Program-made: the position numbers and the translations under genes
NCBI GenBank assembly: GCA_964575235.1
Contig: CAZNQG010000005.1
Span: 1-57,797 of the forward strand
Direction: 5' to 3'
Origin: SM23-62 sp964575235
GTDB lineage: Bacteria > Bacteroidota > Bacteroidia > Bacteroidales > SM23-62
Length of the DNA: 57,797 nt
Part shown: positions 1 through 9,300 of the stretch, one piece after another
How the letters are laid out: each line of letters opens with the position of its first letter
Numbering within the stretch: the stretch's first letter is position 1
The notes under the pieces: generated by a model
Databases searched by the model: none
What the model was told of the DNA's origin: nothing
The model's input: the letters and a program-made list of their open reading frames with translations, nothing else

Positions 1-324
1 GATCCGGATGCTGTCGTCTATAATCCCGGGGAATTACGGGTGCAGGGTGGGTTCCCCGTTTCCGGCATAGGTCAGCGCATCGGGCAGGAGTCCCCCGTTC
101 CTCAGTTCCTTCAGCTTCTTTTCCAGGCTGTCCGCCACCAGTGCCCGGGACGGGAAGCCTTCCGGGGGAAGGTCCCGCTCGCTGGTCCACCCGCATTCAC
201 AGTAGATGCAGTTGAACGTGCATACCTTGCGGCTGACAGGAACCAGGTTGATCCCGAGCGAAACGCCGAGGCGGCGGCTGTTGACCGGTCCGAAAATAAT
301 ATCGTCGAAAAGGAAAGCGGCCAT
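1..324 (-). pseudogene. Radical SAM protein (COG0731-like), partial, with in-frame stop
   Basis: N-terminal part of a radical SAM protein of the group related to wyosine-base synthesis enzymes; its substrate in bacteria is not known to me. Starting at ATG 324 (MAAFLFDDIIFGPV), the sequence shows the family opening GPVNSRRLG and the iron-sulfur motif C35-x3-C39-x2-C42, then GNGEPTLHP, the glycine-rich segment after the cluster site. A TAA at 34-36 follows HP directly. The same frame then continues to the window edge as FPGIIDDSIRI, which is what the family normally has after HP plus one acidic residue. The stop therefore replaces one conserved codon rather than ending the protein. Either a nonsense mutation or a base-call error explains it. 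An upstream ATG at 381 is possible but adds residues the family lacks. The gene is divergent from the hemerythrin gene. Confidence 0.8.
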
Positions 325-379
325 GAAGGGTCCAAACATGAAAGCGGCGTTAAAGATAGGCAAATTGATGATATATATC

Positions 380-411
380 ATTGGCAGCCGGATTCCAAGG
401 GTCTAATTTTG
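380..411 (+). promoter_or_regulatory. Bacteroidota-type promoter for the hemerythrin gene
   Basis: A perfect -7 box TAATTTTG (404-411, consensus TAnnTTTG) lies 20 bases downstream of ATTG (380-383), a three-of-four match to the -33 TTTG box. Transcription would start near 416-419, leaving a leader of about 25 bases before ATG 444. This is the best-spaced promoter seen in the window. Confidence 0.5.
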
Positions 412-443
412 TCTGTGTTGTCACATCCCAAATTAACAAGGTC

Positions 444-851
444 ATGGCAGACTCCTTTGCATGGAAGAAGGAATACGATACGGGCGTCAAATTCATCGAC
501 GAGCAGCACCGGTATTTCCTGAACGTTATCCGGGACCTGAAGGATTGCCTGGACCGGGGGACCTGCAAGGATTCGGCCTCCAAGATCTTTTTCAGCCTGG
601 TGCACTATGCCGAGCATTACCTGATCCAGGAAGAGATCTATTTCAAGGACTACCACTTCCCGTCCATCAACCAGCACAAGGAATTGCATACCGCTTTCAT
701 CAAGCGGCTCATCCAGTTCAAGACCGATTATGCAAGGGACATTGAGCATACCTGCCGGACCATGATGGAATATCTGGAGAGCTGGTTCGACAATCACATC
801 CTCAAGTACGACAAGGAGGCCATCGACTACCTGAAAAAAAAGGGTCTCTAG
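444..851 (+). CDS. Bacteriohemerythrin
   Basis: Small O2-binding di-iron protein of 135 residues, the usual length for a stand-alone bacteriohemerythrin; roles proposed for the family are oxygen storage, sensing or delivery. Canonical ligands seen are H22 (DEQH), E63 (EE pair), H78 and H82 (HKELH), H118 and D123 (HILKYD). The remaining ligand is odd: the family has His four residues before the first Glu of the EE pair, but here that position is Tyr59, with His58 beside it and His54 one turn earlier (HYAEHY). The site may therefore be rearranged or may bind metal differently. The start is set by MADSFAW; upstream in-frame codons are not family-like. The gene is monocistronic, between the radical SAM remnant and repeats, with a good promoter upstream. 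Confidence 0.85.
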   Translation: MADSFAWKKEYDTGVKFIDEQHRYFLNVIRDLKDCLDRGTCKDSASKIFFSLVHYAEHYLIQEEIYFKDYHFPSINQHKELHTAFIKRLIQFKTDYARDIEHTCRTMMEYLESWFDNHILKYDKEAIDYLKKKGL

Positions 852-878
852 GAGCTGCTACCGCATGTGGGAACCGGT

Positions 879-1049
879 TTCAGGCCGGCACCTTCAGAAT
901 AATCCGGTCATTGCCCCATGAGGTTAATAAGCGGCTTCAAACCAGAACCTTCAGGACCGTCCGGCCATCGCCTCGGAAGATTCCAGAACACGTTCAAACC
1001 AGAACCTTCAGGACCGTTCCTTCATCCACGCGGAATGTGTCCGGATCAA
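879..1049. repeat. Decaying 57-bp tandem repeat overlapping a gene 3' end
   Basis: The 25-mer beginning TTCAAACCAGAACC occurs exactly at 936-960 and 993-1017, and a degenerate copy starts at 879. All three are 57 bases apart. The copy at 993 holds the last codons and the TGA of the amidohydrolase-like gene (TVLKVLV-stop on the minus strand); the other two lie beyond that stop. The rest of each 57-base unit has diverged. This looks like an old tandem duplication of a coding tail. Confidence 0.7.
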
Positions 1050-1962
1050 GGCCGGCAGACTGCCTTGCATCCGGGGAGGAGTCTTTCCGGGGGGGCGGGG
1101 ACAGGAGGTTCAGCCCGGGCTTCTTGCCCGGCTCGATGCTGCCCAGCTCGTCTTCCTCGAAAATCGCTCTGGCCGCTTCCATGGTAAAATCAGGGAGGCA
1201 TTCGAGCAGGGTTTTACCGGGATATGCCGTCCGCATGATCTCGATGACAACCAGTGTTGTTTCTGAAGGCAGTCCCGAAAGCGGCTGCAGTGGTTTTACA
1301 GGCTGAACAACGTTGCGGTGGGTTTCCCGGTATTCCTGCAGGTACCGGGCCAGGTCCCTGTCACCTTCAGCATCCGGGCAGGCCGTCAGCGAGCATGAAA
1401 GGTTGTAATGGTTCCAGGCATGGGTGACCCATTCGATTCCCCGGTGGAAAACGTCAAACACCTCTTCGCCCGGCCCGGGACATAATTCGATCACCGGATG
1501 ATAGAGCCGGGACGAACGGCTGATGCGCTGCAATCCGTCGTCCGAAAGCATACTCTCAGGGATGACAAGTCCCCCTCCCCTGACCCCGTAAAGCTGGAGA
1601 TCCCGGTCGAGCCGGTCGATGTATTCCGTCAGGTCGAGGTTATGCGATGGATGGTTGTGTTTCGCCAGGTCGCCAATCTGTGATGGATCGTTGTATCCCG
1701 TCAGGCCGCGGGCCTGCGGCTGACCGTTCTTTTTATGAGGGGGACTCCCAACGGCTGTGGCCGGGAATTCGAGCCGGAGCCAGGGATGCACGAAGCCCGG
1801 GACGATGATGCCCCTGTAGAATTCCAGCCTGGGTTCCTCGAGGAGCTTTCCCCCGGTATCGGTCAGCGAAAGGATCCGTCCTTCATCGTCAAGTGAGATG
1901 ATGCCGTTAACCAGCGGGGGAGAGGATACCGGAAGGATCCGGTTTGAGGATATCTTTCTCAT
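994..1962 (-). CDS. Degenerate amidohydrolase-like protein
   Basis: A 322-residue relative of metal-dependent amidohydrolases, probably catalytically dead. The family frame remains at both ends: an N-terminal beta region ending in GIIVPGFVHP, where active members read GF-[IV]-[ND]-x-H-x-H, and a C-terminal segment with DELGSIEPGKKPGLNLL, the usual closing strand (GSIEPGKxADL). Between them the HxH pair is replaced by HPWLRLEF, and no clear metal Lys/His/His/Asp series is visible. The protein is also about 60-100 residues shorter than typical active members. It sits 10 bases downstream of the DUF4296 lipoprotein gene and is probably cotranscribed with it. A structural or binding role is a guess. 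The 3' end lies in a 57-bp repeat series. Confidence 0.6.
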   Translation of the reverse strand: MRKISSNRILPVSSPPLVNGIISLDDEGRILSLTDTGGKLLEEPRLEFYRGIIVPGFVHPWLRLEFPATAVGSPPHKKNGQPQARGLTGYNDPSQIGDLAKHNHPSHNLDLTEYIDRLDRDLQLYGVRGGGLVIPESMLSDDGLQRISRSSRLYHPVIELCPGPGEEVFDVFHRGIEWVTHAWNHYNLSCSLTACPDAEGDRDLARYLQEYRETHRNVVQPVKPLQPLSGLPSETTLVVIEIMRTAYPGKTLLECLPDFTMEAARAIFEEDELGSIEPGKKPGLNLLSPPPRKDSSPDARQSAGLDPDTFRVDEGTVLKVLV

Positions 1963-1972
1963 CTATGGAGGT

Positions 1973-2323
1973 TTACGGCTCCAGGCTTGGATTGAGGGAG
2001 TCGGAAATCTGGGTGAGCCGCATGACGACGTGGTCGTAGATCTGGGTGAACAATTCCGGGTTACGAGAATACCAGGCAATGCTTGAATCGAATTCGACGC
2101 GGTCGATTCCGTGTTTTTCGAAGATATAGCTGTAAACGTCCACCGAATCCATTCCCTGGGTCAGGGTGCGGTATTCCGGGGCGGATTGTATGGAATTTAC
2201 CAGGTGCATGTCGATCAGAACGGGCACGATTTCTTCGGGCTGGAGGATGTCTTTTGGGGGCCTGTTGTGATTGCAGGCCGCCAGGGAAAGAAGGATCATT
2301 GCTATGACAAGGATTCTACGCAT
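1973..2323 (-). CDS. DUF4296 family lipoprotein
   Basis: Lipoprotein of 116 residues typical of Bacteroidota. The start at 2323 gives a signal peptide (MRRILVIAMILL) ending in a lipobox LAAC, with Cys17 as the lipidation site; earlier in-frame ATGs would place a charged stretch before the signal. The mature part begins with PPKDILQPEEIVPVLIDMHL, the hallmark of DUF4296, and has a short helical body with the segment YIFEKHGID. Function is unknown; the family is often encoded beside amidohydrolase-type genes, as here. Cotranscription with the downstream amidohydrolase-like gene is likely. It follows the porP gene by about 80 bases on the same strand. Confidence 0.8.
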   Translation of the reverse strand: MRRILVIAMILLSLAACNHNRPPKDILQPEEIVPVLIDMHLVNSIQSAPEYRTLTQGMDSVDVYSYIFEKHGIDRVEFDSSIAWYSRNPELFTQIYDHVVMRLTQISDSLNPSLEP

Positions 2324-2404
2324 CAAATATTTATCATGCAGCGAATTTACCAAAAAAGAGGGACGGGTGGATGGAATATCCAAGGAATCGGGGGAAGGGC
2401 CCGT

Positions 2405-3352
2405 TTATTTAATGTTGTTGAACCGGTAGCCGAACATGATCTCATGGGTGCCGGTGTTGTACTGGCGCAGGCCGGACAGGGTAATGTCGTAGGAATAGCC
2501 GAAATAAATCCTTTCATTATAGGAATAGCCGATGAGGACCGAAACGGCGTCGCCGGTGCGGTAGGATACCCCCAGCCAGACCATGTCCTGCCAGACTACG
2601 CGGGCATTCAGGTCGAACTGGACGGCTTTGGGAGCAGTGCCTTTGAGCATGGCGCTGGGCTCCAGCTTCCAGTCCGGATGAAATTCGTAAATGTATCCCC
2701 CGCTCAGGAAAAAGTGGGTCTTGAGCTTATTGATCCCGGTGCCGGGCTCGTAAAGCTTCAGCTTGGTATTGATGAGCTGCGCGGTGGAAAATCCCACCCA
2801 GAAATCCTCATGATACAGGTATACCCCGAAGTTTGCATCGGGAACCCAGCTCGTGTGCACCTCGCCCTGCAGGGCCAGGTCGCTGGGATCCTTCAGGGTG
2901 ATCTGGGTGCCGTCGACCCGGTACTGCATGATGCCGAAGGAAACGCCCATGGAAAGACGCATGCCCGTCATAACCTCGATGTTGTAGGCATAGGTGCCGG
3001 TCAGGGAAGTGCGGCTTGTGGGACCCGTAATGTCGTGGAAAACATAACCCCCGTAACCCATGGGCAGGGTCCGGTGGGGACCGAAAAATGACAGTGCGTT
3101 GGTCAGGGGTGCGTCGGTCATGCCAACCCACTGGAAACGGTGGTTCGAGCGTATCTGGAAGTAGGGCTCCACCCCCGCCACGGCCGGGTTGTAGATGATC
3201 CGGTTGAACATGTACTGGGTGTACAGGGGGGTCTGCTGGGCGTGGGATTGCAGGGCCAGTGCCCCCAGCGCGGTGAGGAACAGAAGTAGGCTCCGGTTAA
3301 ACCGGGATCCATTCCCTCGCTGGTATGTTTCGACTTTGGTTGCCGTTTCCAT
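2405..3352 (-). CDS. PorP/SprF family type IX secretion membrane protein
   Basis: Outer-membrane beta-barrel protein of the PorP/SprF family, 315 residues. After a signal peptide (cleavage near SHAQQ, residue 39-40) comes the family opening QQTPLYTQYMFNRIIYNPAVAG, followed by alternating amphipathic strands and a final GYRFNNIK strand. PorP/SprF proteins help deliver or anchor type IX cargo at the surface; SprF is needed for SprB export in Flavobacterium johnsoniae. The ATG at 3352 lies one base past the stop codon of the giant SprB-like adhesin, so translation is probably coupled and the two proteins are a likely cargo/partner pair. A second, more PorP-like paralogue is at 33737-34684. The long N-terminal extension before the signal helix (METATKVE...) may be trimmed by a later start. 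Confidence 0.88.
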   Translation of the reverse strand: METATKVETYQRGNGSRFNRSLLLFLTALGALALQSHAQQTPLYTQYMFNRIIYNPAVAGVEPYFQIRSNHRFQWVGMTDAPLTNALSFFGPHRTLPMGYGGYVFHDITGPTSRTSLTGTYAYNIEVMTGMRLSMGVSFGIMQYRVDGTQITLKDPSDLALQGEVHTSWVPDANFGVYLYHEDFWVGFSTAQLINTKLKLYEPGTGINKLKTHFFLSGGYIYEFHPDWKLEPSAMLKGTAPKAVQFDLNARVVWQDMVWLGVSYRTGDAVSVLIGYSYNERIYFGYSYDITLSGLRQYNTGTHEIMFGYRFNNIK

Positions 3353-3353
3353 T

Positions 3354-6300
3354 TTATCGTACGATGGTCACCGGTCCCCGGTACGGCTCGCTGCCGTCCT
3401 TCAGGTCGATGACGTAATAATAGGTCCCGATCGGCAGGTCCTTGCCCTTGTATTTACCGTCCCAGCGCTGCTCGTCCGCATACCCGACGCTGGAAAAGAC
3501 CGTCTTGCCCCAGCGGTCGAACACCTTGACGGTTGCATTCGGGTAATAGACGATATCGTCGATTTCCCATACGTCGTTCACCCCGTCGCCGTTGGGGGTG
3601 AACCCGCTGTATATTTTGAGTCCCGTGGCAATGTAGATCCTCATGGAATCCGTTTCCTGGCATCCGAATTCGGTGGTGCCCGTGACCGAGTAGCCGATCT
3701 CGGAGCTGACCGTGGCGGTGGTGGACTGCGAGTTGGGATTATCCAGTCCTTCCGAAGGCTCCCAGAGGTAGCTCGTGAACGTACCGCCGGCGGCCACCAG
3801 GGTGATGGTCTGTCCCGGCGCTATCGTGGTATCCTGCCCGGCGGAAATGCCGCGGTCCGGGTGGACTTTCAGCGTAACGGTATCCCGGTCGGTGCAGCCG
3901 CTGGACTGGTCGCGGGTAAACAGGATGTAGGAAACCGAGTCGGTGACAACCGTTGTCGGGTCCGCCACATCGATCCGGTCGAGTCCCTCTTCCGGGCTCC
4001 AGGTGAACTCGTCGCCGCCCGATCCGTTCAGGGTGACCGTTTCTCCGTAGCAAACGGTGGTATCCGGTCCGGCGTCCGCCCTCAGGCTGACGTAGGCGGT
4101 GATCTCAAAGCTGTCGGTGTACTGGCATCCGTTCTGGTCCGTAATGCTTACCCTGAAGGTCCCCTCCTCCAGGCCGCTGATGTCCTCCGAGGTCGAATCG
4201 TTCGACCAGAGGAAGGTGTATGGAGGAGTTGCCCCGCTGACGGTCAGCGAGACGGCGCCGTCGAAACTGTTCCGGCTGCAGGTTGCCGGGGTAACGCTGG
4301 CGGTCACATCGTAAGGGGGCGGCTCGGTAAGCACCACGGTATCCCGGAAGACCCGTTGGCTATCCCTCACCTCCACGAAATAATCACCGCCGCTCAGGCC
4401 GGTGAAATCACCGGTTGGCTGGGTGCTGGCTCCCCCGTCGATCGAATAGCTCATGGTCCCGATGCCGTTCACGGGGGACAGGGAGATGGACCCGTTCGCA
4501 TCGAAGTAGCAGTTGAGGCTGGTCGAGCTGACGTTCACCTCCAGGGGGGGAGTTGCAGAAACGTAGACAACATCCTCGTAGATGCACCCGTTGGCATCGC
4601 GGATGAAGACATAGTATATCTCCGAGGGCACCAGGTACAGGGTATCGCTGCTGTAACTCGCCCCGCTGTCTATAGAGTATTCCAGAGGCGGTGTGCCCCC
4701 CGATGCGGAAATGACGATGGACCCGGGATCCGGGATCAATGCCGTTGAGCTGGATATCGTGGCCGAAATGGGCGGGGGTTCCCCGACGGTGTCGGGCGGG
4801 AAACCGGACGTGCAGCCCCTCGCATCGCGCACCTTTACCGTATAGATGCCCGCCGGGAGGCCGGCAAAGCTGCCCGAACCCTGCCAGGCCAGGCTGTCGA
4901 TCGAATACTCCAGCGCTCCGGTGCCGCCCGATGCCGAAACGCTTATGATGCCGTTGCTGTCGCCCGCACAGGTCGATACGTCCGTGACGGTCGAGGGACC
5001 CAGGCTCAGTCCCGGGGGATCCGCCAGCGTTACGGTATCTCCCGCAGCCAGGCAGCCCGATGCATCCCGTACCATCAGGATATAGGTGGCCGGACCGAGC
5101 GAGCCTGTAACGCTGGCCGTATCGTAGCTGGCTCCCGTATCGACGCTGTAGCTGTAGGGAGGGGTGCCGCCGGAAGCAAAGATCGAGATGATCCCGTCTC
5201 CGCTGCCCTGGCAGGAGATGGTGGTCACGGAGGATGAGTCGAATACAAGCTGCGGCGGTTCGATCACGCTTAGTGTGCCGCTGACATAGGGCCTGCAGCC
5301 CTGTTTATCCCCGATGGTCAGGGTATAGTCCCCCGGCACCAGTCCCGTATAGACCCCGGTAAAATTAGTATCGGCTCCCGGGTTCAGGACGTAGTAGTAG
5401 GGCGGCGTTCCGCCGGCACCGTATGCCCGGATCTCCCCGTCCGTATCCCCGAAGCAGGTCACCTGAAGGACGATGAGCGAATCGTACCCAATGCTGTCCG
5501 GGGCATTCACCACGGCGCTCGGGTAGACCTCGCATCCCAGGCTGTCGATCACGGTGAAATCGTAGCTGCCTCCGGGCAGGCTGTCGTAGTAGACGGTATC
5601 GGCCGAGAAGGTGGTGTCGCCCAGGAAGATGTACCCCTTCACGCTCCCGGTGCCACCCGTGGCGACGATACCGACCACGCCCGTACTGTCCTCGTAACAG
5701 GTGGTGACATCGGTGATGATGGTTGAAACGGTTATGGGCGGCGGCGAGTTGATCACCACGGATGTGTCCGCCGTGCAGCCCTTGGTATCCAGGATCCTCA
5801 GGTCGTGCGTGCCCTGGGTAACGCTGCTAAAAATACCCGTTTGGTTCGTATCGGCCGCATCCAGAATGTAATCCAGGGGCGGGGAGCCCCCGCCGCCCTC
5901 GATCACGATCTGCCCCTCGGCGGATGTAAAGCAGGTGGTGATGTCCTGCTGTGCATAGAGGCTTATGTACAGGAGGGGCGGGTTCTGGATCTTGGGCTTG
6001 CCGCCCACCACGGTGCAGCCGTTGGCATCGCGCACGTAGATCTGGTAATCCCCGCCGCCCAGGCCGGTAAAGGTATTGTTCAGGAAATAGGTCTTGCCGG
6101 TATCGATGGAATATTCCAGGGGAGCCATGCCGCCCGTGGCCGTTATAGTGATGATCCCGTTGCTGTCGCCGTGGCAGAGCTGTCCCGAATTATCCGTCGT
6201 TTCGTTGGTAATTTTGATCTCCAGCGGCTGGGTTACGGTATCCGTCTGGCTTATTTCACAACTGTTGGCGTCGCGGGTCTTGAAATTATAGATGCCGGGG

Positions 6301-9300
6301 TTCAGGGGACTGAAAACATTGGATCCCTGCCAGATCAACGGGAGCCTTGAGTATTCATAGGGGGGTGTGCCCCCGCTGGCCGTGATGGTGGCCGAACCGT
6401 CCCCGTCGCCGAAGCATGTGATGTTGTTTATGGCCACCGACATGGTAAACTCATCCGGTCCCGTAATGCTGTCGAGCGGGGCGTAGATACGGTTGCAGCC
6501 CTTTGAATCGGTGACGGTAAGGTTGTAGTCCCCGGCCTTCAGTCCGCTGATGTTCTTTGAAGTGCTGGTGAACCCGCCCGGGCCGGTCCATGCGTAAGTG
6601 TACGGAGCAAATCCGCCCGTAACCGTGATGTTCAGGGTCCCGGTCGAATCGCCGTAACAGGCCAGGGTTTTGCTGGAAGACCCGTCGACCGTAACGTCGA
6701 TGGCGGGAGGATCGTTGAAGATAAAAGGATTGCTGGTTACCGGACCGCATGCATTCTCGTCGTCCACCTCCACGGTGTAAGTCCCCGGTCCCAGGTCGGT
6801 GAACAGTCCCGTATCATTGGTGTCCACATCCGCCGGGTTCTTCAGGATGTAGGTCAGGGTGCCGGTCCCCCCGCTGGCATCGATGTCGATGTAGGCGTTG
6901 GCGGACCCGTTGCAGGTGATCCCCGCGGTATCTTCCTTGTCGATGGTGATCGCCGGGGGATCTATCACGACCAGGCCGGAATCCTTTACAGGCCCGCAGC
7001 CGTTGTCGTCCGTAATGCTGAGTTTGTATGTGTTCCCGGCCAGGTTGGTGAAATTGCCGTCCGTATTGTTGATGGGGCCGGGCGTCAGGGTGTAATACAG
7101 CGTGCCGGTACCCCCGCCGGCCGTTACCACGATGCTCCCGTCGTTCAGGCCGTTGCAGGTGATGTCGTTGGTATCGATGTCCGAGATCGCGATGGGTGAC
7201 GGTTCGTTCACCACCATGTCGCCGACGCTGGCCGGGGGACAGCTGCGGCTGTCGGTGACGCTGACCGAATAGGTGTTGCCGGAAAGGTTGTTGAAGTCGC
7301 CGCTGGACTGTGACACCGATCCGGGTGTGAGGGTGTAGGTGTACGGAGCGGTTCCGCCGCCGGCGCTGACGCTCAGGGACCCGTTCCCCGCCCCGGCGCA
7401 GGTCACGTCGCTGGTGTCGAGGGGTGTGATGGTGATCACGTCCGGCTCGACAAAATCCCAGGAATCGCTGGTGTCCGCCGGGCAGGCGTTGGCATCGGTC
7501 ACGGTCACCCGGTAGCCCAGGCCGGGGGTTATATCGGTGAACAACCCCGAGGGCTGTGTTACGGGTCCGGGGGTCAGCGTATATGACAAGGTGCCGGTAC
7601 CCCCGGATGCCGTGATCGTGATTTTCCCGTTATTGTCCCCGTTGCAGGTAATCGGGGTGGTATCCTGCTTCGTGATGGTGATGGGCAGGGGATTCACCAG
7701 GTTGAGGTTCCCGCTGTTGGCCGGTCCACAGCGGTTCGTATCGGTAACATCCACCGAATAAGTACCTCCTCCGAGGGGACTGAAGGTGCCCGTGTAATTC
7801 GAATCGACCGGGCTGACCGGGTCTTTCAGGATGTATTTCAGGGGACTGGTGCCCCCGTTGGCCAGAATGACGATCTGCCCGTCCGCATCCCCGTTGCAGG
7901 TGATGTTGATCTTGCTGGCAAAGGTGATCGAAATCGGTGCCGGGTCGTTTATGACCAGGTCGTTCACGGTGGCTCCCGGGCAGCTCCTGGAGTCGGTGAC
8001 GCTGACCGAATAGGTTCCCCCTGATAGTCCACTGAAAGTCGGCGACGACTGGGATACCGCACCCGGGTTGAGGGTGTAGGTATAAGGTGGTGTGCCGCCG
8101 GAAGCGCTGACGGTCAGGGACCCGTTCCCGGCCCCGTTGCAGGTCACATCGATGGTATCGACCCCCACGAGCGTGATCGCTGCCGGTTCGGTAAATTCCC
8201 AGCTGTCGCTGTTAACGGGGGTACAGTTGTTGACATCCGTAACGGTTACGTAGTACTTCTCGGGGGTGCTGGGCGCAAGGTCCGGGAAGTCCCCGCTCGC
8301 ATTATTATCAACGTATGTTGCCGGGGTTTTATACAGGGTGTAGTCGTAGGGAGGCGTACCGCCGGTCCCTTCTATCTGAATGCGGCCGTCGTTGGCGCCG
8401 TTGCAGGAAATAGACGTGGTGTCCTGGGGCGACGCTATGCCAAGTACGGGCGGTTCGTTTAAGACAAGGTTTTTGGCCGTGTCTCCGGGACAGGAGTTTG
8501 CATCCGTAACGCTGACGCTGTAAATATTTGCACCCAGGCCGGTATAGTTCCCGGTCCCGCTCGGGATCCCGCCCGGGTCCAGGGTATAGGCCAGCGCCCC
8601 GGTACCCCCGGATGCGGTAACCAGGATCTCCCCGTTCGTCTCGCCGAAGCAAAGGATGTCGTTGACGGTAGTGTCATCGATGGTGATGGGCGGAGGATCG
8701 CCAACCACAAGGTCGGTCACGGTCGGTCCTGCACAGCCTTTCGAATCCTTCACGCTGACCTGGTAGGTATCCGGGGCAAGGTTGTCAAAATATCCGTCGT
8801 TGACCTGCACCACCGATCCCGGTGAAAGGGTGTAGGTATAGGATCCGGAGCCCCCTCCCGCACTCACGGTCAGGTCCCCGTCGGTGTACCCGTTGCAGGT
8901 AACGTCGTTGGTATCCGTTGCCGAAAGGGTGACGGCCGGCGGTTCCGTGAAATCCCAGGAACTGCTCACATCCGGGGGACAACCGTTTGCATCGGTCACA
9001 GAAACCGAATAGTTCAATCCCGGGTCGATTCCCTCAAACAAGCCCGTACCGTTCGAAATAGCATCCGGGTTCAGAGTGTAGGTGTAAGGAGGCGTTCCCC
9101 CGGCACCCGTCACCTCGATCTTCCCGTCGTTCTTACCGTAGCAGGTGATGGAGGTCGTATCCTCGGTATCCACGTATATCGTTGAAGGATCGTCGAGCAC
9201 GAAATTGTTGGTATTCGAGAAGCAGCCGTTGTCGTCCTCCACGCGGACGTAGTACGTATCGGGACCCAGGGGACTGAATTCCCCGTCGCCGTTGGAGACG

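Noticed and set aside
2111..3091. Open frame of 326 codons on the plus strand
   Set aside because: Opposite DUF4296 and porP, no recognisable motif.
3195..4748. Long open frame of 517 codons on the plus strand
   Set aside because: Antisense to the SprB-like adhesin and porP genes; it reflects GC-rich repetitive coding and has no domain or signal.
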